From Agromyces sp. CF514 (GTDB lineage Bacteria > Actinomycetota > Actinomycetes > Actinomycetales > Microbacteriaceae): a DNA stretch of 64,000 bases. The stretch covers positions 62,001 to 126,000 of the forward strand of contig NZ_FOZD01000001.1 of NCBI RefSeq assembly GCF_900113185.1, given 5' to 3'. The translations under genes were made by a program, and so were the position numbers. The number at the start of each line of letters is the position of its first letter. Position 1 is the stretch's first letter. Positions 17,993 through 26,649 of this stretch are shown piece by piece. The notes beneath the pieces are model-generated. The model saw only the letters and a list, made by a program, of their open reading frames with translations, made no database searches and was not told the DNA's origin.

Positions 17993-18736
17993 ATGAGCGG
18001 GCAGACGGCCATTCGCATCGAACACCTCGGCAAGCGCTTCGGCGCGGGTCCGGTCGTGCTCGACGACGTGAACCTCGACGTCGCCGCGGGTGAGTTCGTC
18101 TGCCTGCTCGGCGCCTCGGGCTGTGGCAAGTCCACGCTGCTGAACCTGATCGCCGGGCTCGACCGGCCGACGGCGGGGTCGATCACGACGCCGCCGGGCG
18201 GCGCCGCGGTCATGTTCCAGGAGTCGGCCCTCATGCCGTGGCTCACCGCGGTGCAGAACGTCGAGCTCGCGCTGCGGCTCAGGGGCGTCGCACGAACGGA
18301 ACGCCGCGCACAGGCCCTCGAGCTGCTCGCGACGGTCAACCTCGCGGATGCCGCGGCGAAGCGCCCCCACGAACTCTCCGGCGGCATGCGCCAGCGCGTC
18401 GCCCTCGCCAGGGCCCTCGCCCAGGACCGACCCGTGCTCCTCATGGACGAACCGTTCGCCGCACTCGACGCGATCACCCGCGACCTGCTGCACGAGGAGC
18501 TCGAGCGCGTCTGGCGTCAGACCGGGCGCACCATCGTCTTCGTCACGCACAACGTGCGCGAGGCGGCCCGGCTGGGCGAGCGGGTCGTGCTCCTGTCGAG
18601 CCGACCCGGGCGCGTCGCTGGCGAATGGCGCATCGACGCGTCCGAGGGCCGTCGCATCGAATCGCCCGAGGTGGCGGCGCTCTCGCTCGAGATCACCGCC
18701 GAGCTGCGAAAGGAGATCCGCCGAAATGCCGCATGA
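17993..18736 (+). CDS. SsuB/TauB-type ABC ATPase
   Basis: This is a 247-residue cytoplasmic ATPase with Walker A GASGCGKST at 40-48, Q-loop VMFQESALMPWL, signature LSGGMRQRV and Walker B LLMDEP. The MPWL after the Q-loop is characteristic of nitrate/sulfonate/taurine importers. The gene starts 4 bases after the binding-protein stop, with GGAG overlapping that gene's end as ribosome site, and overlaps the permease gene by 11 bases. Confidence 0.9.
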   Translation: MSGQTAIRIEHLGKRFGAGPVVLDDVNLDVAAGEFVCLLGASGCGKSTLLNLIAGLDRPTAGSITTPPGGAAVMFQESALMPWLTAVQNVELALRLRGVARTERRAQALELLATVNLADAAAKRPHELSGGMRQRVALARALAQDRPVLLMDEPFAALDAITRDLLHEELERVWRQTGRTIVFVTHNVREAARLGERVVLLSSRPGRVAGEWRIDASEGRRIESPEVAALSLEITAELRKEIRRNAA

Positions 18737-19694
18737 CTCCGTCTCCACTCCGACGCAGTTCGCCGACCTGCCTCACGGGTCGATGCCGTTCCCCGAACTC
18801 GTCGAACGCCCTCCGGCACCCGCGCGGGAGCCCGAAGACCTCCAGACGCTCACGGCCGGGCTCGACCGGCTCCAGACCGACGACGACCGCGCTCCCAGTG
18901 CATGGCGCGTCTTCACCCGCAGCGTGCTGCCGCCCATCCTCTTCGTCGTCGTGCTCATCGTGATCTGGCAGCTCTACGTCGTCATCGCCCAGCCGCGGCC
19001 CGACATCGTGCCGGCCCCGCTCGACGTGGTCGCGGCGATCGGGCAGGCGTGGGAGTCCGGCCGCCTGCAGCTCGCCGTCGCCACGAGCCTCGAGCGGGGC
19101 ATCCTGGGCTTCGTCATCGCGATCGTCGTGGGCACGCCGCTCGGTCTGCTGCTCGCCGAGGTGAAGCCGCTGCGCCGCGCCGCCGGCCCCATCATCTCCG
19201 GCCTGCAGGTGCTCCCGTCGGTCGCGTGGGTGCCCGCCGCGATCCTCTGGTTCGGCCTCAGCGACGCGACCGTCTACTTCGTGATCCTGATGGGCGCGGT
19301 GCCGTCGATCGTGAACGGCCTGATCGCGGGCGTCGACCAGGTGCCGCCGCAGCTCCGACAGGTCGGCACCGTGCTCGGCGCCGGGCCGTGGCGTCTCGCG
19401 ACGCTCGTCGTGCTGCCGGCCGCGCTCCCCGGCTACGTTGCCGGGCTCAAGCAGGGTTGGGCGTTCTCGTGGCGCTCGCTCATGGCGGCCGAGATCATCG
19501 CGACCGGCGGCACCATCGGCTTCGGCCTGGGCTCGATGCTCAACCAGAGCCGTGAGCTCGCCGACCTCGCCGGGGTGCTCGCGACGATCCTCGTGATCCT
19601 CGCGATCGGCATCCTCATCGAGCTCGTCTTCTTCGCCCCGCTCGAGCGACGGATGCTGCGCCGCCGCGGCCTGCTGCAGGCGGTCTCACGATGA
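18726..19694 (+). CDS. SsuC/TauC-type ABC permease
   Basis: This is a 322-residue membrane subunit. ATG 18726, inside the end of the ATPase gene, follows AAAGGAGATCCG. About 60 cytoplasmic residues precede the first helix ([19 protein letters not shown]), and six helices in all are likely. The conserved [20 protein letters not shown] stretch belongs to the BPD_transp_1 family of sulfonate and taurine importers. The stop overlaps cobA by 4 bases. Confidence 0.9.
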   Translation: MPHDSVSTPTQFADLPHGSMPFPELVERPPAPAREPEDLQTLTAGLDRLQTDDDRAPSAWRVFTRSVLPPILFVVVLIVIWQLYVVIAQPRPDIVPAPLDVVAAIGQAWESGRLQLAVATSLERGILGFVIAIVVGTPLGLLLAEVKPLRRAAGPIISGLQVLPSVAWVPAAILWFGLSDATVYFVILMGAVPSIVNGLIAGVDQVPPQLRQVGTVLGAGPWRLATLVVLPAALPGYVAGLKQGWAFSWRSLMAAEIIATGGTIGFGLGSMLNQSRELADLAGVLATILVILAIGILIELVFFAPLERRMLRRRGLLQAVSR

Positions 19695-20506
19695 CCGCCG
19701 GCCACGTCACGCTCGTCGGCGCCGGCCCCGGCGACGCCGGACTGCTGACCATCCGCGGCCTCCGCGCCCTCGAGGCGGCCGACGTCATCGTCGCCGACCG
19801 GCTCGGCGCCCGCGCGGTGCTCGACGGGCTCGCGTCCGAGGGCGTGCACCTCGCTGCCGAGGTCGTCGACGTCGGCAAGCTGCCCGGCCACCACGCCGTG
19901 CCCCAGGACGCGATCAACGCGCTGCTCGTGTCGCTCGCGCGCGACGGCAAGCGCGTCGTGCGCCTCAAGGGCGGCGACCCGTTCGTCTTCGGACGCGGCG
20001 GCGAAGAGCTCCACCACTGCCAGGAGGCCGGCATCCCGGTCGAGGTCGTGCCCGGCATCACGAGCGCCATCTCGGTTCCCGCGATCGCGGGCATCCCGCT
20101 CACCCACCGCGGCCTCGCCACGACGTTCACCGTCGTCACCGGCCACGACCAGATCCAGTCGCTCGGCGGCGGACGCGACCACACCGTGGTGCTGCTCATG
20201 GGTGTCGGCACCCTCGCGAACTCCGCGATCACGCTCTCCCGCGGCGATCGCGGCGGCGCATGCCCCGTCGCGATCATCGAAGACGGCTACGGCTCAGGTC
20301 AGCGTGTCACAGTGGGTACGCTCGACACGATCGCACTGCAGGCGGCCCGCCGCGGCATCCGCTCGCCCGCGGTCGTCGTCGTCGGCGACGTGGTGACCCT
20401 GAGCCCCTACGCACCGGAAGCCATCACGTCCGCGGTCGGCACGCCTGCCGCGACCACCACCCCCGAGGCCCCCGCCTCCGCAGAACGGAAGACCACGCAG
20501 ACATGA
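19691..20506 (+). CDS. cobA: uroporphyrinogen-III C-methyltransferase
   Basis: This 271-residue SAM-dependent enzyme methylates uroporphyrinogen III twice to precorrin-2, the first step toward siroheme. The SAM-site loop [16 protein letters not shown] is at the N-terminus and [17 protein letters not shown] is the second hallmark. There is no fused dehydrogenase/ferrochelatase (CysG) or uroporphyrinogen-III synthase domain. A precorrin-2 dehydrogenase is not encoded in the window, so that oxidation step must be supplied elsewhere. The gene is coupled by ATGA overlaps on both sides. Confidence 0.92.
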   Translation: MTAGHVTLVGAGPGDAGLLTIRGLRALEAADVIVADRLGARAVLDGLASEGVHLAAEVVDVGKLPGHHAVPQDAINALLVSLARDGKRVVRLKGGDPFVFGRGGEELHHCQEAGIPVEVVPGITSAISVPAIAGIPLTHRGLATTFTVVTGHDQIQSLGGGRDHTVVLLMGVGTLANSAITLSRGDRGGACPVAIIEDGYGSGQRVTVGTLDTIALQAARRGIRSPAVVVVGDVVTLSPYAPEAITSAVGTPAATTTPEAPASAERKTTQT

Positions 20507-21930
20507 CCCTCTCCCTCCGCGTCGCGATCGTCGGAGCCGGCCCCGCCGGCATCTACGCAGGCAACATCCTGAACCGCCAGGTCACCGAGGCCGGCGGCGA
20601 GGTCGCGATCGACCTGTACGAGTCGCTTCCGGCGCCCTACGGCCTGATCCGCTACGGCGTGGCGCCCGACCACCCGCGCATCAAGGGCATCGTCAACTCG
20701 CTGCACGAGATGCTCGATGCGGGCACGATCCGCCTCATCGGCAACGTCGAGGTCGGCCGCGACATCACCGTCGACGAGCTGCAGGAGCGCTACGACGCGG
20801 TCATCTTCGCCACCGGCGCGCTGCGCGATGCCCCGCTCGACATCCCCGGCATCGACCTGCCCGGCTCGTACGGCGCCGCCGACTTCGTCGCCTGGTACGA
20901 CGGCCACCCCGACGTGCCCCGCACCTGGCCCCTCGAGGCGCAGTCGATCGCCGTCATCGGCAACGGCAACGTCGCGCTCGACGTCGCCCGCGTGCTCGCG
21001 AAGCACCCGAAGGACCTGCTGTCGACCGATGTCCCGGCGAACGTCGTCGAGGGCCTCGAGGCCTCGCCCGTCACCGACGTGCACGTCTTCGGCCGCCGCG
21101 GCCCCGGCCACGTGAAGTTCACGCCCATCGAGCTGCGCGAGCTCGGCGAGGTGCCCGACGTCGACGTCATCGTCTACGACGCCGACTTCGTGCGCGCCGA
21201 GAACGACCCGCACGCCGAGCAGCTGTTCGCGTCGAACAACCAGGTCAAGGTCATGACCCGCACGCTCAACGGGTGGCGCAAGCCCGAGGGCCACGAGTAC
21301 ACCGCCTCGCGACGCCTGCACCTGCACTTCCTGCACGCCCCCGTCGAGGTGCTCGGCTCCGACGCCGTCGAGGCCGTGCGCTTCGAGCTCACCCGCCCGG
21401 TCGGCGACGGCTCGGTCGAGGGAACCGGCGAGTTCACCGATATCCCCGTGCAGGCGATCTACCGCGCCGTCGGCTACGCGAGCTCGCCCATCGACGGCGT
21501 GCCGTTCGACGACCGCAAGGCCGTGATCCCCAACGAGGGCGGCCGCGTGACGGATGCCTCGGGCGCGCACCTGCCCGGCGTCTACGCGACCGGCTGGATC
21601 AAGCGCGGCCCCGTCGGCCTCATCGGCCACACCAAGGGCGACGCGCTCGAGACCATCACGAACCTGATCGCGGATGCCACGGCGGGCTCGCTCCCGGCGG
21701 CCCTCGTCGACGCGGCCGACGGCGAGGAGATCTTCGCGCTGCTCGACTCGCGCGAGGTGGCCTACACGACGTGGAACGGCTGGCTCACGCTCGACGCCCA
21801 CGAGCGCTCGCTCGGCGAGGCGTTCGAGGCGCCCGAGCACTACGGCGAGATCGTGCGCGAGCGCGTCAAGGTCGTCCCCCGCGACGAGCAGGTCGACATC
21901 TCGCGCGACGGGTCGCTGGTCGTCTCGTGA
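20503..21930 (+). CDS. ferredoxin-NADP reductase, adrenodoxin-reductase type
   Basis: This 475-residue flavoprotein resembles mycobacterial FprA and passes electrons from NADPH to ferredoxin. The FAD motif GAGPAG is at 11-16, followed by a [12 protein letters not shown] stretch typical of this class. The NADP-site motif [11 protein letters not shown] and the C-terminal [20 protein letters not shown] complete the fold. It is placed between cobA and ferredoxin in an operon for sulfite reduction, so its job is probably to charge the ferredoxin that feeds the reductase at 11976. Confidence 0.92.
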   Translation: MTLSLRVAIVGAGPAGIYAGNILNRQVTEAGGEVAIDLYESLPAPYGLIRYGVAPDHPRIKGIVNSLHEMLDAGTIRLIGNVEVGRDITVDELQERYDAVIFATGALRDAPLDIPGIDLPGSYGAADFVAWYDGHPDVPRTWPLEAQSIAVIGNGNVALDVARVLAKHPKDLLSTDVPANVVEGLEASPVTDVHVFGRRGPGHVKFTPIELRELGEVPDVDVIVYDADFVRAENDPHAEQLFASNNQVKVMTRTLNGWRKPEGHEYTASRRLHLHFLHAPVEVLGSDAVEAVRFELTRPVGDGSVEGTGEFTDIPVQAIYRAVGYASSPIDGVPFDDRKAVIPNEGGRVTDASGAHLPGVYATGWIKRGPVGLIGHTKGDALETITNLIADATAGSLPAALVDAADGEEIFALLDSREVAYTTWNGWLTLDAHERSLGEAFEAPEHYGEIVRERVKVVPRDEQVDISRDGSLVVS

Positions 21931-22247
21931 CTTACGTCATCGCGCTGCCGTGCGTCGACGTCAAGGACCGCGCCTGCATCGACGAGTGCCCGGTCGACTG
22001 CATCTACGAGGGTGAGCGTTCGCTCTACATCCACCCCGACGAATGCGTCGACTGCGGCGCCTGCGAACCGGTCTGCCCGGTCGAGGCCATCTACTACGAA
22101 GACGACCTGCCCGACGAGTGGGCCGACTACTACAAGGCGAACGTCGAGTTCTTCGACGACCTCGGCTCACCCGGCGGCGCCGCCAAGGTCGGCGTCATCG
22201 CGAAAGACCACCCCGTGATCGCGGCCCTGGCCCCGCAGGGGCACTGA
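21927..22247 (+). CDS. seven-iron ferredoxin ([3Fe-4S][4Fe-4S])
   Basis: This is a 106-residue electron carrier. Cys9, Cys17 and Cys50 match the [3Fe-4S] ligands of Azotobacter ferredoxin I with an offset of one; Cys21, Cys40, Cys43 and Cys46 match the [4Fe-4S] ligands, and Cys25 is the extra free Cys. The [16 protein letters not shown] region is typical of actinobacterial FdxA-type proteins. GTG 21927 overlaps the reductase stop (GTGA). It is the likely direct donor to the sulfite reductase of this operon. A strong hairpin follows 28 bases after the stop. Confidence 0.93.
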   Translation: MTYVIALPCVDVKDRACIDECPVDCIYEGERSLYIHPDECVDCGACEPVCPVEAIYYEDDLPDEWADYYKANVEFFDDLGSPGGAAKVGVIAKDHPVIAALAPQGH

Positions 22248-22274
22248 CCCCGCAGGGCCACTGACCCTGCAGGT

Positions 22275-22306
22275 CGCCCGACGGGTTCCTCAGAACCCGT
22301 CGGGCG
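22275..22306. terminator. bidirectional terminator hairpin
   Basis: Perfect 13-bp arms (22275-22287 and 22294-22306) enclose the loop CCTCAG. It lies between the convergent ferredoxin and mscS genes and includes the last codons and stop of mscS in its right arm. It can end both transcripts, although no T-run is present. Confidence 0.7.
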
Positions 22307-23126
22307 GCACCAGCAGCGGCAGGCCCGGCGTGCTCGTGACCGTCGCGGGCAGCCCTTCGGCGACGAACGCCGCGGACACCGCGCGGACGACGTCCGAGGT
22401 CGCCCGCACCCCGACCGCAGGATCGTGCCAGTACTGGAGGCGGGCGATGACCCGGCCCGGCGAGATCGACTGCACGACGGTCTGCACACGCTGGCGGTCG
22501 ATCCCCTCGACCGAGGCGGCGGCGTCCCTCGCGCGCCCGAGCACGTCGTCGACGGCATCGGCGCGACCGCCGAGCTCGACGCGCAGCTGCACCTCGCTGC
22601 GACGCGAGCCGCTGCGCGTGTGGTTGACCAGCGCGTCGGCCAGCAGCTTGGCGTTCGGCACGTGGACCGTCCGCCCGTCGACGGTGATCAGGATGACGGC
22701 CCGCGAGTTCAAGTCGACGACGGTGCCGATGATCGGCTCCCCGTCGGGGCCCTCGACCATGATCTCCTCGCCCGCGACGACGGGCCTTCGGGTCTGGATC
22801 AGCACGCTCGCGGCGAAGTTGTCGGCGACGCCGCGGAGCACCAGCACGACGATGACGCCGACGGCCACCAGGAACGCGATCAGCGGCTGCACGTTGGCAC
22901 CGAGGAACGCGAGCGCGACGCCGACCCCGAGGAGGATCAGCAACGAACGCGTGAACCGGGTGGCGAACGTCCGAACGCCCTCGGGAAGGTTCGGCACCCG
23001 ACCGAGGACGGCCGACATCCCCCTGCCCGCGAAGTACGCGCCGACCCAACCGGCGATGAGCGCGATGACGGCGAAGAGCACCTGTTGCCAGGTGATCGTC
23101 GACTCGGCGAGCTGACTCAGGTCCAC
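22290..23126 (-). CDS. small mechanosensitive channel, MscS family
   Basis: This 278-residue membrane protein has three predicted spans in the first half (near ITWQQVLFAVIALIAGWVG, FTRSLLILLGVGVALAFLG and PLIAFLVAVGVIVVLVLRG). An MscS beta domain follows, with VAGEEIMVEG, IIGTVVDLNSRAV and TVDGRTVHVPNAKLL. It should gate as a homoheptamer and release solutes under osmotic down-shock. Start GTG 23126 was chosen because TATCCT lies 6 bases before it (leaderless promoter) and the first helix begins soon after. Confidence 0.85.
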   Translation of the reverse strand: MDLSQLAESTITWQQVLFAVIALIAGWVGAYFAGRGMSAVLGRVPNLPEGVRTFATRFTRSLLILLGVGVALAFLGANVQPLIAFLVAVGVIVVLVLRGVADNFAASVLIQTRRPVVAGEEIMVEGPDGEPIIGTVVDLNSRAVILITVDGRTVHVPNAKLLADALVNHTRSGSRRSEVQLRVELGGRADAVDDVLGRARDAAASVEGIDRQRVQTVVQSISPGRVIARLQYWHDPAVGVRATSDVVRAVSAAFVAEGLPATVTSTPGLPLLVPPDGF

Positions 23127-23132
23127 TCCGTC

Positions 23133-23138
23133 AGGATA
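23133..23138 (-). promoter_or_regulatory. leaderless -10 box TATCCT for mscS
   Basis: TATCCT on the minus strand, then six bases, then GTG 23126. No Shine-Dalgarno sequence precedes the start. Confidence 0.55.
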
Positions 23139-23178
23139 GGAGCGCAGAGGCTCGCCGTCCGGCAGCCGCGCAGGCCGA

Positions 23179-24003
23179 TCAGCCGACGAGCCACGCCCCG
23201 AGCGCCTCGCGGAACGCATCGGGCTGCTCGACCCACGGGTAATGGCCGCAGTCGGCGAGCACGCGCAGGTCGGCGTCGAGTGCTGCGGCGTACGCCTCGA
23301 CCGGCGCAACCCCCGAGAGGATGTCGGCGTCGCCGGCGATGACGAGCGTCGGCACGCGCGGCGCCGTGAGGATCCGTGCGGCCGCGTCATCCGGGACGCC
23401 CGTGAACCATGCCTCGACGGCGGCGAGCTCCCAATCACCCACCGTGCTGTGCGCGCGTTCGCGGGCGGTCCAGTGCGCGTACCCGGCCGGCCCCTCGACG
23501 GCTCGGGCGGCATGCCACTGCCGCTGGTCGACCGGCTGCGCACCGGTGAGCGACTCGAGCGCCGCGAACACCGCTGGATCGCCGCGGCGCCCGCCGATCG
23601 CATCGCCGTCCCACGCGGCATCCGTGAGCCACGCCGCGGCCGGAGTGACCAGCGCGAGTCGCTGCAGCCGATCGGGGAAGCGAGCGGATGCCGCGAGCAC
23701 GAGCCTCGTTCCGGCGGAGTGCCCGACGACGTCGAACCGCTCGAGTCCGAGGTGATCGGCGAGCGCGACCAGGTCGTCGGCATCGGCCCACCAGCCGTTG
23801 GAACGCCCGCCCGTGGTCGGCGTTCCGCGGGGATGCAGCACGACGAGCGGCCGATCGGCGCCCGCGCCGGCGAGGTCCTCGAGGTAGTCGACGCCACGGC
23901 ACGGCCCGCCCGGGACGACGAGCGCGGGCGGGAGGTCGGACGCTGTCGTGCCGATGTTCGAGTAGGCGAGTTCTGTGCCGTCGGCGGCCGTGTAGGTCTG
24001 CAC
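23179..24003 (-). CDS. alpha/beta hydrolase (proline iminopeptidase-like)
   Basis: This 274-residue cytoplasmic hydrolase has the nucleophile elbow GHSAG with Ser96, an oxyanion-hole stretch VVPGGPCRGVDYLEDL and a probable catalytic His in CGHYPWVEQPDAF near the C-terminus. The PGGP motif resembles proline iminopeptidases and epoxide-hydrolase relatives, but the substrate cannot be assigned. Translation begins at GTG 24003. The TAG stop of the upstream MocR gene forms the first half of its -10 box. Confidence 0.8.
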   Translation of the reverse strand: MQTYTAADGTELAYSNIGTTASDLPPALVVPGGPCRGVDYLEDLAGAGADRPLVVLHPRGTPTTGGRSNGWWADADDLVALADHLGLERFDVVGHSAGTRLVLAASARFPDRLQRLALVTPAAAWLTDAAWDGDAIGGRRGDPAVFAALESLTGAQPVDQRQWHAARAVEGPAGYAHWTARERAHSTVGDWELAAVEAWFTGVPDDAAARILTAPRVPTLVIAGDADILSGVAPVEAYAAALDADLRVLADCGHYPWVEQPDAFREALGAWLVG

Positions 24004-24009
24004 CCGCCG

Positions 24010-24015
24010 ACCCTA
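24010..24015 (-). promoter_or_regulatory. leaderless -10 box TAGGGT overlapping the MocR stop codon
   Basis: TAGGGT on the minus strand lies six bases before GTG 24003. Its first three bases are the TAG stop of the MocR-type gene (24015-24013). Confidence 0.5.
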
Positions 24016-25485
24016 CCCGGCCGACCGACGATCCGATCCCGGCCACGGCGTCGGCATCGGCATCGGCGTCGGCGTCGGCGACAGCCGCCTCCCCGGGTCA
24101 TCGGTCGTCGCTCCTGCCGAGGCGGTTCCCAGCACGTCGCGCATCGCCGAGAGCCCGCGTGCGAGATCGGCCATGGTCGGCGCTCCGAGGCTGAGCCGCA
24201 CGCCGCCGACCGGCTGCTGCGGATCGGCCAGCATCGAGTCGGGGTCGGTCACGAGCACGCCGGCGGCGTCGGCCGAACGTGCGACCGAGCGGGCGCGCTC
24301 CGGCGCCATCGGAAGGTAGACGTGGTAGCCGGACGCAGGCGCGACGAACAGGGCGGGGCCGAGCACGTCTCGCGCGAGCGCGATGCGCCTGGCTCCCTCG
24401 TCGCGGATCGAGGCGCGCACCGTGGTGGCGATGCCAGCGCTCACGAGCTCGTCGAGCAGCACGCAGATGAGCGGCGAGACCGGCAGGCCCAGGGCTCGCA
24501 CCGCCTCGGCGATACGGGGCCGGAATGCGCACGGCGGCTTGATCATGCCGACCCGGATCGCGGGGCTGAGGGCCTTCGATGCGCTGCTCACGTGGAATGT
24601 GCGCTCGGGCGCGAGCGAGACCAGCGCCGGCGCGCTGCGCTCTTCGGAGAGCGCATAGACGTCGTCCTCGATGATGAACACGTCGTGCAGGCGCGCGACG
24701 CGCACGAGTTCGCGCCGACGCGAGGCGCACATCGTCGCGGCGGTCGGGTTCTGGAGGGTCGGCGTGACGTAGACCACCGGACGGGGCCCGCCGGCGCGTG
24801 CGTGCTCGTGCAGCCTGCGGTCGAGCAGGTCGGGCCGCATGCCCTGCCGATCGACCGGGACGCCGCGCAGCCGGTGACCGGCGAGCCGCGCGTAGCTCAG
24901 TGCACCGTGGAACGTGACCTCCTCGGTGAACACGGGCACCGGGCGACCTCCCGGGGCCCCGCTGCTGAGCGCCATGAGCACGGCCGCGATGCCCTGCTGG
25001 GCGCCGTGGGCGAGCACGAGGTCTTCGGGCGCGAGGTCGAGTCCGCTCGCCGCGATCCAGGCAGCGGCCGACCGGCGGTACTCGAGCCGGCCGCCGGGCG
25101 GACCGCACGCCGAGAGCACCTCGGCGTCGACCCGACGCGCGCTCGCGGCGAGCGCATCGGCGATGACCGCGTCGGAGAGCATGCGCGGCGGCATGTTCAT
25201 CGCGAGGTCGATGCTGCCGGTCGACTCCTCGGCGCGGTAGCTCACGAACGTGCCGCGTCCGTGGGTTCCGCGCACGAGCCCGCGCAGCCCGAGCTCGGCG
25301 TAGGCCTTCGTCACCGTGCCGAGCGCGACGCCGAGCTGTTCGGCGAGCGCACGGTGCGGCGGCAGGCGCTCGCCCTCGGCGACGACCCCGTCGAGGATGT
25401 CCTCGGCGAGCGCCGAGACGAGTCGCTCCGACGTCGTCGCCGTTCCGGCGGCGAGCCGCGGCGACCAGCCCGATGAGACGCGCAT
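24013..25485 (-). CDS. MocR/PdxR-type regulator (GntR HTH fused to aminotransferase fold)
   Basis: This 490-residue protein joins an N-terminal GntR winged helix (about 14-82: LPPHRALAEQLGVALGTVTKAYAEL) to a fold-type I PLP aminotransferase domain. The PLP-binding Lys304 lies in SSASKALSPAIRVG, and IIEDDVY carries the PLP-contacting Asp. Such proteins act as transcription factors sensing PLP or amino compounds. It is divergent from a LysE-type exporter gene, which it probably activates or represses; AGTGTC repeats lie in between. Start ATG 25485 follows GGGAGCGGGC. The C-terminus ends in a Pro/Thr/Met stretch encoded by hexamer repeats. Confidence 0.88.
   Translation of the reverse strand: MRVSSGWSPRLAAGTATTSERLVSALAEDILDGVVAEGERLPPHRALAEQLGVALGTVTKAYAELGLRGLVRGTHGRGTFVSYRAEESTGSIDLAMNMPPRMLSDAVIADALAASARRVDAEVLSACGPPGGRLEYRRSAAAWIAASGLDLAPEDLVLAHGAQQGIAAVLMALSSGAPGGRPVPVFTEEVTFHGALSYARLAGHRLRGVPVDRQGMRPDLLDRRLHEHARAGGPRPVVYVTPTLQNPTAATMCASRRRELVRVARLHDVFIIEDDVYALSEERSAPALVSLAPERTFHVSSASKALSPAIRVGMIKPPCAFRPRIAEAVRALGLPVSPLICVLLDELVSAGIATTVRASIRDEGARRIALARDVLGPALFVAPASGYHVYLPMAPERARSVARSADAAGVLVTDPDSMLADPQQPVGGVRLSLGAPTMADLARGLSAMRDVLGTASAGATTDDPGRRLSPTPTPMPMPTPWPGSDRRSAG
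24047..24082. repeat. six hexamer repeats (GGCGTC/GGCATC)
   Basis: Units GGCGTC, GGCATC, GGCATC, GGCGTC, GGCGTC and GGCGAC lie head to tail within the 3' end of the MocR-type gene, where they encode TPTPMPMPTP-like residues. Length changes by whole units would keep the frame. Confidence 0.75.
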
Positions 25486-25505
25486 GCCCGCTCCCTTCGC
25501 CCGGA

Positions 25506-25544
25506 AGTGTCGTGTGACACTTTGCCGAATTCTGCCCGAGTGTC
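25506..25544. promoter_or_regulatory. MocR operator candidate: three AGTGTC half-sites
   Basis: AGTGTC occurs at 25506-25511, its inverse GACACT at 25516-25521 and a further direct copy at 25539-25544. The first two form a palindrome with a GTGT spacer. The outer direct copies are 33 bases apart, about three helical turns. Direct-plus-inverted half-sites are the known pattern for PdxR/GabR-type regulators. The site lies between the divergent MocR and LysE genes. Confidence 0.6.
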
Positions 25545-25615
25545 TCAACATCGTCGCACACTGGAACGGACGCCGAGCCGCGGCATCCGGATTCCCTCAG
25601 ACGAAGGAGGCGGCC

Positions 25616-26269
25616 GTGCCCGTCGGATCAGGAGCCGTGCTCGGGATCGCGCTCGTCGCCCTCGCGATGGTGCTCACCCCGGGGCCGAACATGCTCTACC
25701 TGGCCTCGCGCAGCATCTCGCAGGGCACCTCAGCAGGTTTCGTGTCACTCGGCGGCACCGCGGTCGGGTTCGTCGTGTACCTCACGATGGCCAACCTCGG
25801 CCTCGCCGCGGTGTTCGTCGTGGTGCCGTGGCTCTACACCGCGCTCAAGGTCGCCGGCGCCCTGTACCTGCTGTATCTCGCCATCCGGGCCGTCTCACCC
25901 GGCGGCATCGGACTGTTCGAGGTGCGGGACCTCGCCCGCGACACGAACGCCCGCCTCTTCTCGATGGGGCTCGCCACCAACCTGCTGAACCCCAAGGCCG
26001 CGATCATGTACGTCGCGCTCATCCCCCAGTTCATCGTGCCCGCCCACGGCCAGGTCGTCGCCCAGGGGTTCATCCTCGGCGGCGTGCAGATCGCGGTCAG
26101 CATGGCCGTGAACAGCCTCATCATCCTCGCCGCCGGGGCGATCGCCGCCTTCCTGCGCCGACGACCGCGATGGCTGACCTGGCAGCGGCGCGCGACGGCG
26201 ACGCTGCTCGCGGGCGTCGGCATCGGGCTCCTCGTCGAGGCCCCCGCGCCCGCGACGACGGCCGGATAG
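25616..26269 (+). CDS. LysE/RhtB-type amino acid exporter
   Basis: This 217-residue membrane protein has about six spans. The family motif LTPGPNMLYL follows the first helix, and NLLNPKAAIMYVALIPQF is the second hallmark. It should export an amino acid or a related compound through the cytoplasmic membrane. Start GTG 25616 lies five bases after GAAGGAGG. The divergent MocR regulator probably controls it in response to the exported compound or its PLP adduct. Confidence 0.88.
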   Translation: MPVGSGAVLGIALVALAMVLTPGPNMLYLASRSISQGTSAGFVSLGGTAVGFVVYLTMANLGLAAVFVVVPWLYTALKVAGALYLLYLAIRAVSPGGIGLFEVRDLARDTNARLFSMGLATNLLNPKAAIMYVALIPQFIVPAHGQVVAQGFILGGVQIAVSMAVNSLIILAAGAIAAFLRRRPRWLTWQRRATATLLAGVGIGLLVEAPAPATTAG

Positions 26270-26313
26270 CGACATCCCGGGCAACCCGCCACCCCAACAG
26301 AAGGACCACCGAC

Positions 26314-26577
26314 ATGACCTGCGAACTCGCCTCCGCCGAGCCGATCCGCATCGCGCCCGCCTGCGCGGACCTGATCGCACGCCTCCCGTTCGAGCAGGCC
26401 GGTTCCCGGGCCCGAAGCCGCCGCGAGTCGATCGGCCGGGCATGGCGTGCGGTGCTCGCGCGGCTGCACGACCTGCTGAGGCCGGACCCCGTCGACCTGC
26501 TCGACGACTACCCCGAGTCGGAGCGGGCCCGCGCCCTCGGGCGGCAGTTCGCCGCCCTGCACTGGGTGAACCGCTGA
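26314..26577 (+). CDS. hypothetical 87-residue protein
   Basis: I do not recognise this protein. ATG 26314 follows AGAAGGACC, 44 bases after the exporter gene on the same strand, so the two may be cotranscribed. It is soluble, Arg-rich and probably helical (SRARSRRESIGRAWRAVLARLHDLL), with a C-terminus DYPESERARALGRQFAALHWVNR. Its stop codon lies in a small inverted repeat, AACCGC-TGA-GCGGTT. Confidence 0.6.
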   Translation: MTCELASAEPIRIAPACADLIARLPFEQAGSRARSRRESIGRAWRAVLARLHDLLRPDPVDLLDDYPESERARALGRQFAALHWVNR

Positions 26578-26597
26578 GCGGTTCGTGTGCTCAGACA

Positions 26598-26614
26598 CGG
26601 GCGACGGTCGCCCG
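26598..26614. terminator. 7-bp hairpin between convergent genes
   Basis: CGGGCGA and TCGCCCG enclose CGG. With the inverted repeat around the 26575 stop it forms the only hairpin material between the plus-strand exporter unit and the minus-strand potC. Confidence 0.45.
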
Positions 26615-26649
26615 ACCGGGACGCCGGCCCGCGGCATCCGCTCGCTCGA

